NCBI GenBank assembly: GCA_965249895.1 | Contig: CBDFNC010000003.1 | Span: forward strand, 558,001-622,000 | Length of the DNA stretch: 64,000 bases | Reading direction: 5' to 3' | DNA from: CBDFNC01 sp965249895 | Lineage (GTDB): Bacteria > Pseudomonadota > Gammaproteobacteria > Enterobacterales > CBDFNC01 | Shown: positions 43,698 through 53,308 of the stretch, in pieces | Layout of the letters: each line of letters starts with the position of its first letter | Numbering within the stretch: position 1 is the first letter of the stretch | Made by a program: the position numbers and the translations under genes | The notes under the pieces: model-generated | The model's input: the letters and a program-made list of their open reading frames with translations, nothing else | Database searches by the model: none | What the model was told of the DNA's origin: nothing

Positions 43698-45581
43698 TTA
43701 CTGCTCTTCAGTAAAGATAAACTGCTTATCACTGCTGACGACGATATCATGCCTGAGGAAGTTTTTACCCAGGATCATGCTGTAGTCAAAATTACCCCGG
43801 TTTTGCAGATTAACTTTCACAGTTTGCGTTATATGGCCCAACTTTACTCGCATTTTAACTACCGGTCGTATGTTGGCTTTCTCACCAGCCCTGCCTTTGA
43901 TCCTCATAATATCAACCACTTCACGAGTGAAGTTTTGCTTTATACCATCACTATTGCTGTAGCTGAAGGAGACCCAGTCAGAGCCATCCTTTGTAAAGTT
44001 TTTGATATTGGTTGCATGCATTGAACTTACGTCAGCCCCGGTATCTAATTTAACCGGGAAAGACAGGTGCTCAATTTGAGCCTGTTCAATATAACCTGCC
44101 TTCACTGGCACTGTTTTGTGTAGCAGATTGCTGGTACGGGTGTTTACCAGCAGAGAGCCGTCCACTAGCTTAGCGCCTACTTTAAGCTGTGCTTGCGGGC
44201 CTTCTTTGGCATCCAAAGTGGCAAGGGCGAGCTGTTCTTTAAGCTGGGTATGGGGTAGCGTGATCTGAGATTCAATGACGGGCCTGCTTTGCTCGCCAAC
44301 GCTTACCTTGCGCTCTATTTTCTTTTTAAGATAATGTTCGCCGTCATCAATATCAATAATCTGGTAGCTAACTAAACGGTTACCGTTTGATTTTGTTTCC
44401 CTGATCTTGCTTACCTTTAGCAGCGGTGTTTTTACCCTAACAGATGGCTCAGCATTAACCGTAACGCCATCAAGTGTGAACTGCTCCCTGGCACTCATCA
44501 TAAAGGGGAGCTTCTTACCTGTTAATGTGCTGAGGGATTGCAGGGGTTTATCGGCTAAATAGCTTTTACTTAGGTCGACAACAAAAAATTGATTTAAAGC
44601 CTCGCTACCTAAACGTAATTGGCTGCTGAATTTAGACCTGTCACGTAAATACACAAGAATGTGCTCATTAAAAGCGTCGTTAGCTTTATCGGCTGAGCCT
44701 AGCTGGATGGGTAGGTAAACCAACGGCCTTCGGGCCTTTTTAAATTTCAGCATGCGCACTATAGGTAGTGTCATGGTTTGACGTTGCCGATCGCTGCCTT
44801 CAAGGGTGAAGCTGACTTGCTTTTCCTGCTCATCAACTTTGATGTCCAGGGCATGTAACATACTGTAGCGGTTAGCAAAAGATAAGCTGACCTTGATGGC
44901 TAGCTTACCTACCTTTGCATGTTCCTTACGACCAATAACTTTGGCATTTTTTTGCTCTTGCAGGTAGTCATAACTCGCGTCTACCCAGGCTGTGTTACGT
45001 AGGAAGGTTTTACCAATTAGGATCGGGTAGGAAAATCGGCTGCGGTCGGCCAGATTAACTTCGGTGCTAACCTTTTTCCCTGCGATTTGCAGCTGTAAAT
45101 CTACTACAGGACGATAGAGGTGACCGCCGCCGGCCCGACTCTTGATAATACTTAAGCGGGCAAGGGGTCGTTCTAAAGACAGTAGCTCACCTGTATAGGG
45201 GTGCCTCAGGCTAAAGCTCACTGTTATATCAGCCTGTTCAGGGAATCCATCTAAGCGATTATCGTAAAAAACATCGGCAATCGCTTTTAACTGCTCCACT
45301 CCCGATAGTTTGCTAAAAGCCGGATTCTTTACCTTTAACCGGATATTATCCGCGTGGATGGAAGTGGTTTCGGCCCCTGTGTCTATCTTTGCCGGAATGC
45401 CAATTTTAGCTAAACCTTCCACTCCTGGAAAATAGACCCGTTCGATCCGGCCCAGCACTACCTTGTTATCAATCATGGTCCGCTCTGCTACCGAAACAAC
45501 TTCAGCTTGGGTATTGGCAAGACTCGTAAATGTGGTAAAGACAGATAAAAACAAAATCGTTAATAATTGGAAGTAAGCCAT
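43698..45581 (-). CDS. Multi-domain secreted retropepsin-like (RimK/DUF785-type) aspartic protease
   Basis: A 627-residue exported protein with a signal peptide (MAYFQLLTILFLSVFTTF..A). It contains two clear 'ATP-dependent Zn protease'/retropepsin-like domains: IPAKIDTGAETTSIHADNI (Asp about residue 67) and FPVKLDTGADVSSMHATNI (Asp about 513). Each ends in an RPVV..R.F.Y.ILIGKTFLR segment. Between them, about 222-340 and 367-487, lie two diverged copies that keep the RP(L/V)(V/I) and Leu-Gly tail pattern but lack DTG. ATG 45581 is chosen for its AGGA ribosome site. Family members usually have a single domain of about 150 residues. Confidence 0.8.
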   Translation of the reverse strand: MAYFQLLTILFLSVFTTFTSLANTQAEVVSVAERTMIDNKVVLGRIERVYFPGVEGLAKIGIPAKIDTGAETTSIHADNIRLKVKNPAFSKLSGVEQLKAIADVFYDNRLDGFPEQADITVSFSLRHPYTGELLSLERPLARLSIIKSRAGGGHLYRPVVDLQLQIAGKKVSTEVNLADRSRFSYPILIGKTFLRNTAWVDASYDYLQEQKNAKVIGRKEHAKVGKLAIKVSLSFANRYSMLHALDIKVDEQEKQVSFTLEGSDRQRQTMTLPIVRMLKFKKARRPLVYLPIQLGSADKANDAFNEHILVYLRDRSKFSSQLRLGSEALNQFFVVDLSKSYLADKPLQSLSTLTGKKLPFMMSAREQFTLDGVTVNAEPSVRVKTPLLKVSKIRETKSNGNRLVSYQIIDIDDGEHYLKKKIERKVSVGEQSRPVIESQITLPHTQLKEQLALATLDAKEGPQAQLKVGAKLVDGSLLVNTRTSNLLHKTVPVKAGYIEQAQIEHLSFPVKLDTGADVSSMHATNIKNFTKDGSDWVSFSYSNSDGIKQNFTREVVDIMRIKGRAGEKANIRPVVKMRVKLGHITQTVKVNLQNRGNFDYSMILGKNFLRHDIVVSSDKQFIFTEEQ

Positions 45582-45752
45582 ATTTTTCCTGTTGAATGAG
45601 TGCAACGCAACCGCTATTAACTTGGGTGTCAGCAGTGGGTTTATTGTACCGAGAGCAAGCTGAAAATAAAGGCGTTTTTATCCGAGTTTACTGCAAGCAG
45701 TTGGGACTAAAGGATAAACATAGTAGATTTAACAGCGTATAGGGCATCGGTT

Positions 45753-47021
45753 TCAGCTCTTTTTTTCCTTGTGGTCAAAATAATAACTGATGCGGGTTCT
45801 GGGGTTAAGGTATGCCCGCACCGGCTCGGGAAGGGCCGTCGGATTTAATACGCGTTTTATGGTGAGCTCTTTCTCCTGCAATTTAATAACCGCAGCTTCA
45901 CTTCTTGGTACATCCGGGTCATAGATCAGGACACTGGGGTAAAGCAGACTATCGACACTCACCGACATCACTAATCCAACCTGGCCGCCGGAAAGCTCCA
46001 CAACGCTACCCGGTGGATATACGCCCAGCAGACGGATCAATTGACCCAAGAATTCTTTATTGTAAACCTTGGTCTGGGTTTTATATAAATAGGAGAGGGC
46101 AGAGTAAGGGACTTTGGCTTTACTCCCACGTTTGGGGTGACATATCTCATCATATTGGTCTACTACGGCAACGAGCTGAGCTAACTTGTGGATCTGCTCG
46201 CCCTTTAACCCTTGCGGATAACCACTGCCATCTATTAATTCGTGGTGCTGGGCAACTATTGTTTTTGCGGCTGGGGGGAAGTTCTTAGCGTGTTCAAGCA
46301 GCTCCAGGCCGTATTTAACGTGTAGTTTTAGAAAGTTGGCTTCTGCAGCTGTTAGGGGCTGGGTTTTGTTCAGTAGTTGAGAAGGTAGTTTTAGTTCACC
46401 CATATCATGGAACAGGCCTCCCAGCCCTATCGCTTTGACTTCCTGCTCACTAAAGCCACAAATTTTACCCAGTAACATGCCCAACACAGCGACGTTCAGG
46501 GAGTGGTAGTACAGGTTTTCCGTATCCTTACTTTCTCCCATTAAATGAAGTACTGTATCGTCGCCCTTAAATAAGGACTCTGCCATGGAGTTCACTAACT
46601 CAGTGGCTTCTGTTATGGCATTTAATGGACGATTGCGAATTTTATTCATTAAATTTCGCACCTGTGCCAGGCTATTTTCAAAGCGTTTTTCGCACTGTTG
46701 CAAGTTACGGCTGTATTCTTTCAGTTGGTCGATGCGCTTCTGTTTGTCCTGCCACAGCTGCTGCTCAAATTCAGAGAGCTTTTCATTATCCAGGGTGGTG
46801 ACTGGGTAGTCCTGATCTGCTTGGGGTGGCAGGGGAGGAGCGTCACTTTTCTCGGGCACTATGTTGATGTGCTTTAAACCCAGGCTGCGAATAATATCTA
46901 TCTGCTGCTGAGATTTGATTTTAAAATTAGTGAATAAAAACGGATGACTCCCCCAACGCATAGGAAGTTTCACGTAATTACCTTGCTGTATTCTCTCGAC
47001 GGAGATTTTGATTCCAGCCAT
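45753..47021 (-). CDS. HD-GYP c-di-GMP phosphodiesterase (DUF3391 N-terminus)
   Basis: A 422-residue cytoplasmic protein. The N-terminal about 130 residues (KISVERIQQGNYVKLPMRWG, FKIKSQQQIDIIRSLGLKHI) match DUF3391. The C-terminal HD-GYP domain has GGLFHDMGELKLP and HHELIDGSGYPQGLKG, with the GYP triad and metal-site HD intact, so it should hydrolyse c-di-GMP to GMP. Monocistronic. It and the GGDEF protein at 49-50 kb could form opposing activities. Confidence 0.92.
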   Translation of the reverse strand: MAGIKISVERIQQGNYVKLPMRWGSHPFLFTNFKIKSQQQIDIIRSLGLKHINIVPEKSDAPPLPPQADQDYPVTTLDNEKLSEFEQQLWQDKQKRIDQLKEYSRNLQQCEKRFENSLAQVRNLMNKIRNRPLNAITEATELVNSMAESLFKGDDTVLHLMGESKDTENLYYHSLNVAVLGMLLGKICGFSEQEVKAIGLGGLFHDMGELKLPSQLLNKTQPLTAAEANFLKLHVKYGLELLEHAKNFPPAAKTIVAQHHELIDGSGYPQGLKGEQIHKLAQLVAVVDQYDEICHPKRGSKAKVPYSALSYLYKTQTKVYNKEFLGQLIRLLGVYPPGSVVELSGGQVGLVMSVSVDSLLYPSVLIYDPDVPRSEAAVIKLQEKELTIKRVLNPTALPEPVRAYLNPRTRISYYFDHKEKKS

Positions 47022-47216
47022 ATTATTTAACTTCTATCTATCCCTGAAAGCAGTGCAAAATGCTGCCTGACATAATAATGACCAAAGTTGCAGCTGGCAA
47101 AACTTTTATTTTTTATTTCAGTGAGATAATTAACTTGGTCGGAAGAATAAGAGGCTTGGTGGGGTACCAGAGATGGGGAGTACAAGTCCCTGCCTGAGCA
47201 GGGGCCCTAAGCTAAT

Positions 47217-48875
47217 TTAACGCCAGCTTTTCCAGATATTGACCAGGCCATTGGTAGAACTATCGTGACTATCAATGGCCTGTTTGTTTGCCAGTTCGGG
47301 TAAGATCTGGTTAGCCAGTTGTTTACCCAGCTCAACACCCCATTGGTCAAAGCTAAACACGTTCCAGATAATCCCCTGAGCAAAAATTTTATGCTCATAC
47401 ATGGCGATAAGGCTACCCAGGGATTTAGGAGTGATTTGTTTCACCAGGATAGAGTTGGTGGGTTTGTCGCCACTGAACACTTTAAATGGCACCAGGTGTT
47501 TCACTTCGTCTAGCGATTTACCTGCCGCTGCAAATTCAGCAATAACCTGAGCTTCAGTTTTGCCAAATGCCATGGCTTCAGTTTGGGCGAAGAAGTTGGA
47601 CATTAATTTTTGGTGATGATCACCGGCTGGGTTGTGGCTTTGTGCCGGCGCAATAAAGTCACAAGGGATCAGCTTGCTACCCTGGTGGATCAGCTGGTAG
47701 AAAGCGTGCTGGCCGTTTGTGCCAGGTTCTCCCCAGATAATAGGTCCGGTTTGGTAGTCCACTGCTCCACCATTGCGGTCTACGCATTTACCGTTGGATT
47801 CCATATTACCTTGTTGGAAGTAGGCCGCGAATCTGTGCAGGTATTGATCGTAAGGCAGGATCGCTTCGGACTCCGCGCCGTGGAAGTTATTGTACCAAAC
47901 GCCGATTAGCGCCAGTAATACAGGCAGGTTATCGGCAAAATCGGTTTCTGCAAAGTGCAGATCCATTTCATGGGCGCCTTGTAGCAGCTCGATAAAGTTC
48001 TGGTAACCTATGGTGAGGGCAATGGACAGGCCGATGGCTGACCACAGAGAATAGCGGCCTCCGACCCAATCCCAGAACTCAAACATATTATTTGTATCTA
48101 TACCAAACTCGGCGACAGACTTTGCATTGGTCGACAAAGCGGCAAAGTGTTTAGCTACGTGCTGGTCTTCTCTTGCATTTGCCAGAAACCAGTCGCGGGC
48201 CGTGTGGGCATTGGTCATGGTTTCCTGAGTGGTAAAGGTCTTGGATGCGATTAAAAACAGTGTTGTTTCCGGATCTACTTTTTTTAGTGTTTCAACGATA
48301 TGAGTGCCATCGATATTAGAAACGAAGTGAGCATTGATACCTTCTACTTTATAGCTGGCTAATGCTTCTGTCACCATATATGGGCCCAGATCCGAACCAC
48401 CTATGCCAATGTTTACTATGTCGGTAATGGTTTTGCCGGTATAACCTTTCCATTCGCCACTGTGGATCTTATTGCAGAACCCCTGCATTTTTTCCAGCAC
48501 CCCATTGACCTTCGGCATAACGTCTTCGCCGTCGATCATTACCTTGCTGTTGCTGCGGTTACGCAGCGCCGTGTGTAATACCGCGCGGTTTTCAGTTTGA
48601 TTTATTTTCTTGCCAGAAAACATGGCCGAAATGGCTTGTTTTAATTCTACTTCGTCCGCTAGTTTAAGCAGTTTATCCAGGGTTTCCTGAGTTAGCAGGT
48701 TTTTGGAAAAATCCAGCAGGAGATCTTGGTTAAATCTGCGGGAGAACCGCTCAAACCTTTGTTTGTCACTTGCAAACAAGTGTTTAAGTGACATTGTAGC
48801 GTTTACATCGAAATGAGCTTGCAGCTCTGCCCAGGCAGCTGTTTGAGTCGGGTTTATGTTTTTTAGCATGTACAA
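47217..48875 (-). CDS. pgi: Glucose-6-phosphate isomerase
   Basis: A 552-residue isomerase interconverting glucose-6-phosphate and fructose-6-phosphate. Signature segments are NIGIGGSDLGPYMVTEAL, FLIASKTFTTQETMTNA, VGGRYSLWSAIGLSIAL (PGI signature 1), NGQHAFYQLIHQG (catalytic His) and FDQWGVELGKQLA (signature 2). Length is typical. The start may be the ATG at 48875 or 48869. A weak GC-rich hairpin (CCCTGC/GCAGGG) lies about 20 bp beyond the stop. Confidence 0.97.
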   Translation of the reverse strand: MYMLKNINPTQTAAWAELQAHFDVNATMSLKHLFASDKQRFERFSRRFNQDLLLDFSKNLLTQETLDKLLKLADEVELKQAISAMFSGKKINQTENRAVLHTALRNRSNSKVMIDGEDVMPKVNGVLEKMQGFCNKIHSGEWKGYTGKTITDIVNIGIGGSDLGPYMVTEALASYKVEGINAHFVSNIDGTHIVETLKKVDPETTLFLIASKTFTTQETMTNAHTARDWFLANAREDQHVAKHFAALSTNAKSVAEFGIDTNNMFEFWDWVGGRYSLWSAIGLSIALTIGYQNFIELLQGAHEMDLHFAETDFADNLPVLLALIGVWYNNFHGAESEAILPYDQYLHRFAAYFQQGNMESNGKCVDRNGGAVDYQTGPIIWGEPGTNGQHAFYQLIHQGSKLIPCDFIAPAQSHNPAGDHHQKLMSNFFAQTEAMAFGKTEAQVIAEFAAAGKSLDEVKHLVPFKVFSGDKPTNSILVKQITPKSLGSLIAMYEHKIFAQGIIWNVFSFDQWGVELGKQLANQILPELANKQAIDSHDSSTNGLVNIWKSWR

Positions 48876-49122
48876 GCTCCAAACATTAGGTCTAAGTATT
48901 GGCCAATCATAAAGCTAATGACACAATAAACAATATGATTCAAAGAATTAGGCATTAAATTAGCTTTTCGGCGCTAAGATGATTTTGCAGAAAGACAGGA
49001 CAAAAACCTTGAACTTGATCATATAGTGTACCGTATGCTGCGGTGTACTTATACATCATTGATTTTATTGTTTTTTATTTTGAAGCAAAGGGCACATTTA
49101 GATTTTCAGCCTGTTACAGCAT

Positions 49123-50061
49123 CTAAAACAGCTCAATATTGTCGTCGTTCCCAATGTCAGATCCGTGATCCTTAATTTGCTCAAAGTTGCTGACCCTGTC
49201 TTTTCCCTGGTTTTTCGAGTAATAAAGGGCCTTGTCTGCCTGGTGGAAAAGGTCAGGGACGGTTAATTGTTTCGATAGTCTGGTAAATCCTATGCTGACG
49301 CTGACATGTCCGACTTGAGAAAAAGCATGTTCGCCGATGGTAATTCTGGCCCGGTTCAATATATTCTCTACCTGACAGGTGTTTTCACACTGAAAAATGG
49401 CGGCAAATTCCTCTCCGCCGTAGCGAAACAGGTAATCGTGCTGGCGGAAACTGGCTTGCGTTAACTGGGCGAAAATAAGCAATACTTCATCGCCTATGAC
49501 ATGACCGAAGTTGTCATTTATCTGTTTGAAGTTGTCCAGATCCATCAGCGCCATATACCAGGCTGTTTTTTTATCTGTTGCCCGGGAGGACGGACACCCT
49601 GGAGTTGGCGTGAGCACCTTTAGTAATGTGGTCTCCAGGGTTTGCCGGTTAAGTAACTGAGTTAAAGGATCCGTGTTACTTTGCAAAAGCAGGTGACGCT
49701 GATGGATATAGATATCCAGACATGCCTGGCATAGATGAATGATTTTTTGATCGCTGCTGGTTAAGCCTGTTACAAACAGACAACCGTAAAACTCATCGCC
49801 AAACACCACAGGCAAGCTGTATAACGAGTCCTTGCCTAAACGGGAAAAGCGGATCTTATGATATTGAGTTTTCAGGTGTTTTAACTGTTGTTCAACGAGT
49901 GCTGTATTTGCTGGGCTGGATTGCTTGTCCAGCAGCTGAAACGGCTGCTGGTCTTTGCTCGTCAGGCGAAGGTATAAATAAAATACCCGTTTATCCAATA
50001 TTTCTTTCAGGGAGCAGATAAGCTCGCCATCGAGCAGGTCGATCTGTTGTTGAGATGACAA
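49123..50061 (-). CDS. GGDEF diguanylate cyclase with GAF-like N-terminus
   Basis: A 312-residue protein. About 130 N-terminal residues look like a GAF-type sensory domain, followed by a GGDEF domain (about 135-300) with DLDNFKQINDNFGHVIGDEV and the active-site YGGEEF. RQHD five residues before GGEEF is an RxxD inhibitory site, so product feedback is expected. No membrane segment. Monocistronic, between pgi and an M16 peptidase gene. Confidence 0.92.
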   Translation of the reverse strand: MSSQQQIDLLDGELICSLKEILDKRVFYLYLRLTSKDQQPFQLLDKQSSPANTALVEQQLKHLKTQYHKIRFSRLGKDSLYSLPVVFGDEFYGCLFVTGLTSSDQKIIHLCQACLDIYIHQRHLLLQSNTDPLTQLLNRQTLETTLLKVLTPTPGCPSSRATDKKTAWYMALMDLDNFKQINDNFGHVIGDEVLLIFAQLTQASFRQHDYLFRYGGEEFAAIFQCENTCQVENILNRARITIGEHAFSQVGHVSVSIGFTRLSKQLTVPDLFHQADKALYYSKNQGKDRVSNFEQIKDHGSDIGNDDNIELF

Positions 50062-50288
50062 ATTGATTAATCAACCAAAACCATAGGGCTCTTGTTTATT
50101 CATATAGTCTCCCGATTACCACTCTTAACTTTAGCAATAGCTTGCTATAAAACCCTTTAATTTCAGATAGAATGCTTCTATACAGCCGATGGCGCTGTAA
50201 TGGGTTTGGATTTCTGTCGATAAATTTGCTAAAAACGGGTTTACTGCAGCGCTTTGCCCTGTATGCCTGATCAATTTTGAGGTGTTTA

Positions 50289-53141
50289 ATGACACGTTAC
50301 CTTTTGTTATCTGCTCTGTTTATTTTTCCCCCTCTGTTGAGCGCAGCGCCGACTTACCAGGTGCTGCCCCAGCAAGTCAGTAAAAGTCCCAATGATAAGC
50401 GTGATTATCGGGCCATAGAGCTGGCCAATAAGATGCAAGTGTTGCTGATCTCCGATCCCGAGGCCAAAAACAGCGCCGCCTCTGTTGCCCTGCCTGTGGG
50501 TAGTATGCATAACCCGGATAGTCAGCTGGGTCTGGCTCATTACCTGGAGCATATGCTTTTTCTGGGCTCTGAAAGATTTCCCAAGATCAATGAATACAGC
50601 AGCTTTATGAGCCTTAACGGCGGCTTTACCAATGCTTATACAGCACAGGACAAGACTGTATATGGCTTCGAAATTAATGACGCTATGTTTGAGCAGGCTC
50701 TTGACCGCTCCGGCGATGTGTTAAGGGCGCCGCTATTGGACGAAAAGTATGCCGATAAAGAACGTAATACGGTAAATGCCGAGCAGGAAACCTATAAAAG
50801 CCAGGATGGCAGAAAGATATATGCGCTGGGCCGTTATCTGCTAAACCCTGAACATCCTATGTCGCGTTTTAGCACGGGTAACCTGGAAACCTTAAAGGAT
50901 AAGCCAGGCAGTGTCTTACAGGATGAGCTGCAGTTGTTTTTTAACACCTACTATTCATCCAATTTGATGAAAGGTGTTTTGTATAGCCCAAGATCACTGG
51001 ATGAGCAGGCCAAATTAGCCGACAAATATTTTGGCCAGATCCCCAATCGTAAAACGGAAAAGCCCGTGGTGCTGGCCAAGCTGGCTACAGAAAAGCAGCT
51101 GGGAATAGAAGCGCAAATTAAGCCAAAAGCCGATATTAAGATGCTTAAGGTGAGCTTTTTTACCCCCGGGGTAAGAGAAGCTTATGCCTACAAACCAGGT
51201 CAATATATTAGCCGTATTCTGGGCAGTGACAGAGAAGGTAGCCTATCGGCCTATTTGCAGAAACAAGGTTTGGTCGAATCCCTGATGGCGGGTTTTAGCT
51301 CGTCTTATGGTCCGCAGAGTTCTGCGTTTACAGTGCAGTTTAAGCTAACCGAGGCGGGGCTGGAGCAGCAGGATCGTATTATGGGCGCCTTGTTCAGCTA
51401 TATCGACTTGATTAAAAAAGAGGGGGTTAATCAAAATCAGTATGAAGCATTAAAGCGCACTCTTGATAACAGCTTCGAGTACTTACCTCAGTATGCCGGC
51501 TTTAACTACGCGATGGCTTTGTCCGCTACTATGCTGAACTACCCTGTGACAGATCTACTGGACAGCCCGTTTAGACTAGACGCTTTTAAACCAAAACTTA
51601 TCAAAGAGTTGCTTAGTTACTTAACACCTGAGCACGGCCAAATCATACTTGCTTATCCAGGAGCAAAAGGCGGAATACCTTTGATGGGATACGATGGTAG
51701 TTATTCCGTCAGCAAGATCCCAGCAGAAAGGTTAGCGTTGTGGCTTAAAACAGCACCCACACAGGCTCTGGTGTTGCCAGAAGGCAATCGCTGGCTAGCC
51801 GAAAATCAGGCCATTAAGAAGCCTGAGTACCAGAATGAAGCTGTTGAACTGGTGAAAGAAGAAGGTATTTCCCTTTGGTTTAAGCAAAGCGCCTACTTTA
51901 AAGAGCCAAAGGGCAGCTTATCTGTTCAGCTTAATTCGGACCTGCTGGACCACTCGGTAGACAGTCGCATCAAGATGGCATTGCTGATGGAGATGCTAAA
52001 TAAACAGTTGGTTGGGCTGAAATATGAGGCGGGTGAAGCCAATTTAAGCCTGGGGGTAAACTCCAACGACGGTTTACTCTTTTCTACCAGTGGTTTCAAT
52101 GACAAGCAGATCCCTTTGCTGCTGGTATTAATGGACAGGGTGAAAAAAGCAGAGTTTAGTCCCCAGGAATTGGCGCTGGCTAAAGTTGAGCTGAAGCGTC
52201 GAATTAACAATAAGAGCAAAGCCCAATCCATGAGTTTGATGTTTCAGGAGTTTGGCGCTCTGGTAAGGGTGCCGTCCTGGTCAGATAAATCGAAATTAAA
52301 AGCCTTACAGGAGATAACTTTGGCTCAACAGTCTGCCTTCAGGGAGCAGTTATTTACCCAGGCCAATATACGTATGCTGGTGCTTGGTAACTTTAGTAGT
52401 GCAGAAGCGATAGCCCTTAGCGGTGAAGTAAAACGTCGTGCCAAGCCCGTAGGTGGTGACTTCTATTATATTGGGCGAATCGCTCCCCAGGCTAAACGGG
52501 TGTTAAACCTGGCTTCTAAGAGTGATATGGGAGATGCGGCTTTAGGTTATTTCTTTATTTCCAGTGAGCCCGGAGAGCAGAGCATCGCTCAGGCTGAACT
52601 GCTGAATAAACTAACTCATCCCGAGTTTTACGACCAAATTCGCACCCAGGAGCAACTGTCTTATTCACCCTTTACTGCGGGCTTTTCTGTGGGCGAGTAC
52701 GGCGCCTTTGCCTTAGTGAGTCAGAGTCCGGTGCAGGGGCCTAAATATCTGGAGCAAAGGTTCACTAGTTTCCGTGAGGCATTTGCTAAAACCCTGGCAG
52801 ATTACGGACAAAAAGAGTTCGATGAAGTGAAACTGGCGCATATTGCCAACTACACCAAGAAGCCCAGCAATATGGGGGGCGAATTTTCCTTCTTAGCTGG
52901 ACTGTGGGAAAGCGGCAAGCAAGATATCAACGGTAAGGCACTGCGGATTAAAGCGCTGGAAGAAACCCAGTTGAAAGATGTGCAGGCATTCTATCGGAAC
53001 AATGTGATGGGTGATGACGCTGAGCAAATTCTGGTGCAGGTGCGTGGCAGTAAGTTTAAAGACGCTCCCGTGGCGCAAATCAAGAACCAGCTGCTGGTGG
53101 AAGATATAGATACCTATCAGCAAGGATTAAAGCAGAACTAA
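50289..53141 (+). CDS. Pitrilysin/insulinase-like M16 peptidase
   Basis: A 950-residue exported zinc protease similar in length and order to E. coli protease III (PtrA). The signal peptide is MTRYLLLSALFIFPPLLSA. The zinc motif is H84-YLE87-H88 (LAHYLEHMLFLGSERFP), with the third ligand in ERNTVNAEQETYKS. The C-terminal half has the substrate-chamber segment RTQEQLSY. The ATG at 50289 follows GGTGTTTA and gives the signal peptide directly; the upstream frame from 50277 lacks a ribosome site. It belongs to a different M16 subgroup from the protein at 13.9 kb. Confidence 0.92.
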   Translation: MTRYLLLSALFIFPPLLSAAPTYQVLPQQVSKSPNDKRDYRAIELANKMQVLLISDPEAKNSAASVALPVGSMHNPDSQLGLAHYLEHMLFLGSERFPKINEYSSFMSLNGGFTNAYTAQDKTVYGFEINDAMFEQALDRSGDVLRAPLLDEKYADKERNTVNAEQETYKSQDGRKIYALGRYLLNPEHPMSRFSTGNLETLKDKPGSVLQDELQLFFNTYYSSNLMKGVLYSPRSLDEQAKLADKYFGQIPNRKTEKPVVLAKLATEKQLGIEAQIKPKADIKMLKVSFFTPGVREAYAYKPGQYISRILGSDREGSLSAYLQKQGLVESLMAGFSSSYGPQSSAFTVQFKLTEAGLEQQDRIMGALFSYIDLIKKEGVNQNQYEALKRTLDNSFEYLPQYAGFNYAMALSATMLNYPVTDLLDSPFRLDAFKPKLIKELLSYLTPEHGQIILAYPGAKGGIPLMGYDGSYSVSKIPAERLALWLKTAPTQALVLPEGNRWLAENQAIKKPEYQNEAVELVKEEGISLWFKQSAYFKEPKGSLSVQLNSDLLDHSVDSRIKMALLMEMLNKQLVGLKYEAGEANLSLGVNSNDGLLFSTSGFNDKQIPLLLVLMDRVKKAEFSPQELALAKVELKRRINNKSKAQSMSLMFQEFGALVRVPSWSDKSKLKALQEITLAQQSAFREQLFTQANIRMLVLGNFSSAEAIALSGEVKRRAKPVGGDFYYIGRIAPQAKRVLNLASKSDMGDAALGYFFISSEPGEQSIAQAELLNKLTHPEFYDQIRTQEQLSYSPFTAGFSVGEYGAFALVSQSPVQGPKYLEQRFTSFREAFAKTLADYGQKEFDEVKLAHIANYTKKPSNMGGEFSFLAGLWESGKQDINGKALRIKALEETQLKDVQAFYRNNVMGDDAEQILVQVRGSKFKDAPVAQIKNQLLVEDIDTYQQGLKQN

Positions 53142-53308
53142 TTTCTACACCTCGGTAAGTAATGCAATTATAGCCAGCCTCTTTGGCTATAATTGCGTTG
53201 TTTGTTATTTGTTGTCGCCAAATCTTCATTTGTTCTTCACTTAAATTTCACTCGCTGTGGTTAGCTTGCTTCTTAAAAAGCCTATGAGCATATAAAAGGA
53301 AGTGAGTA

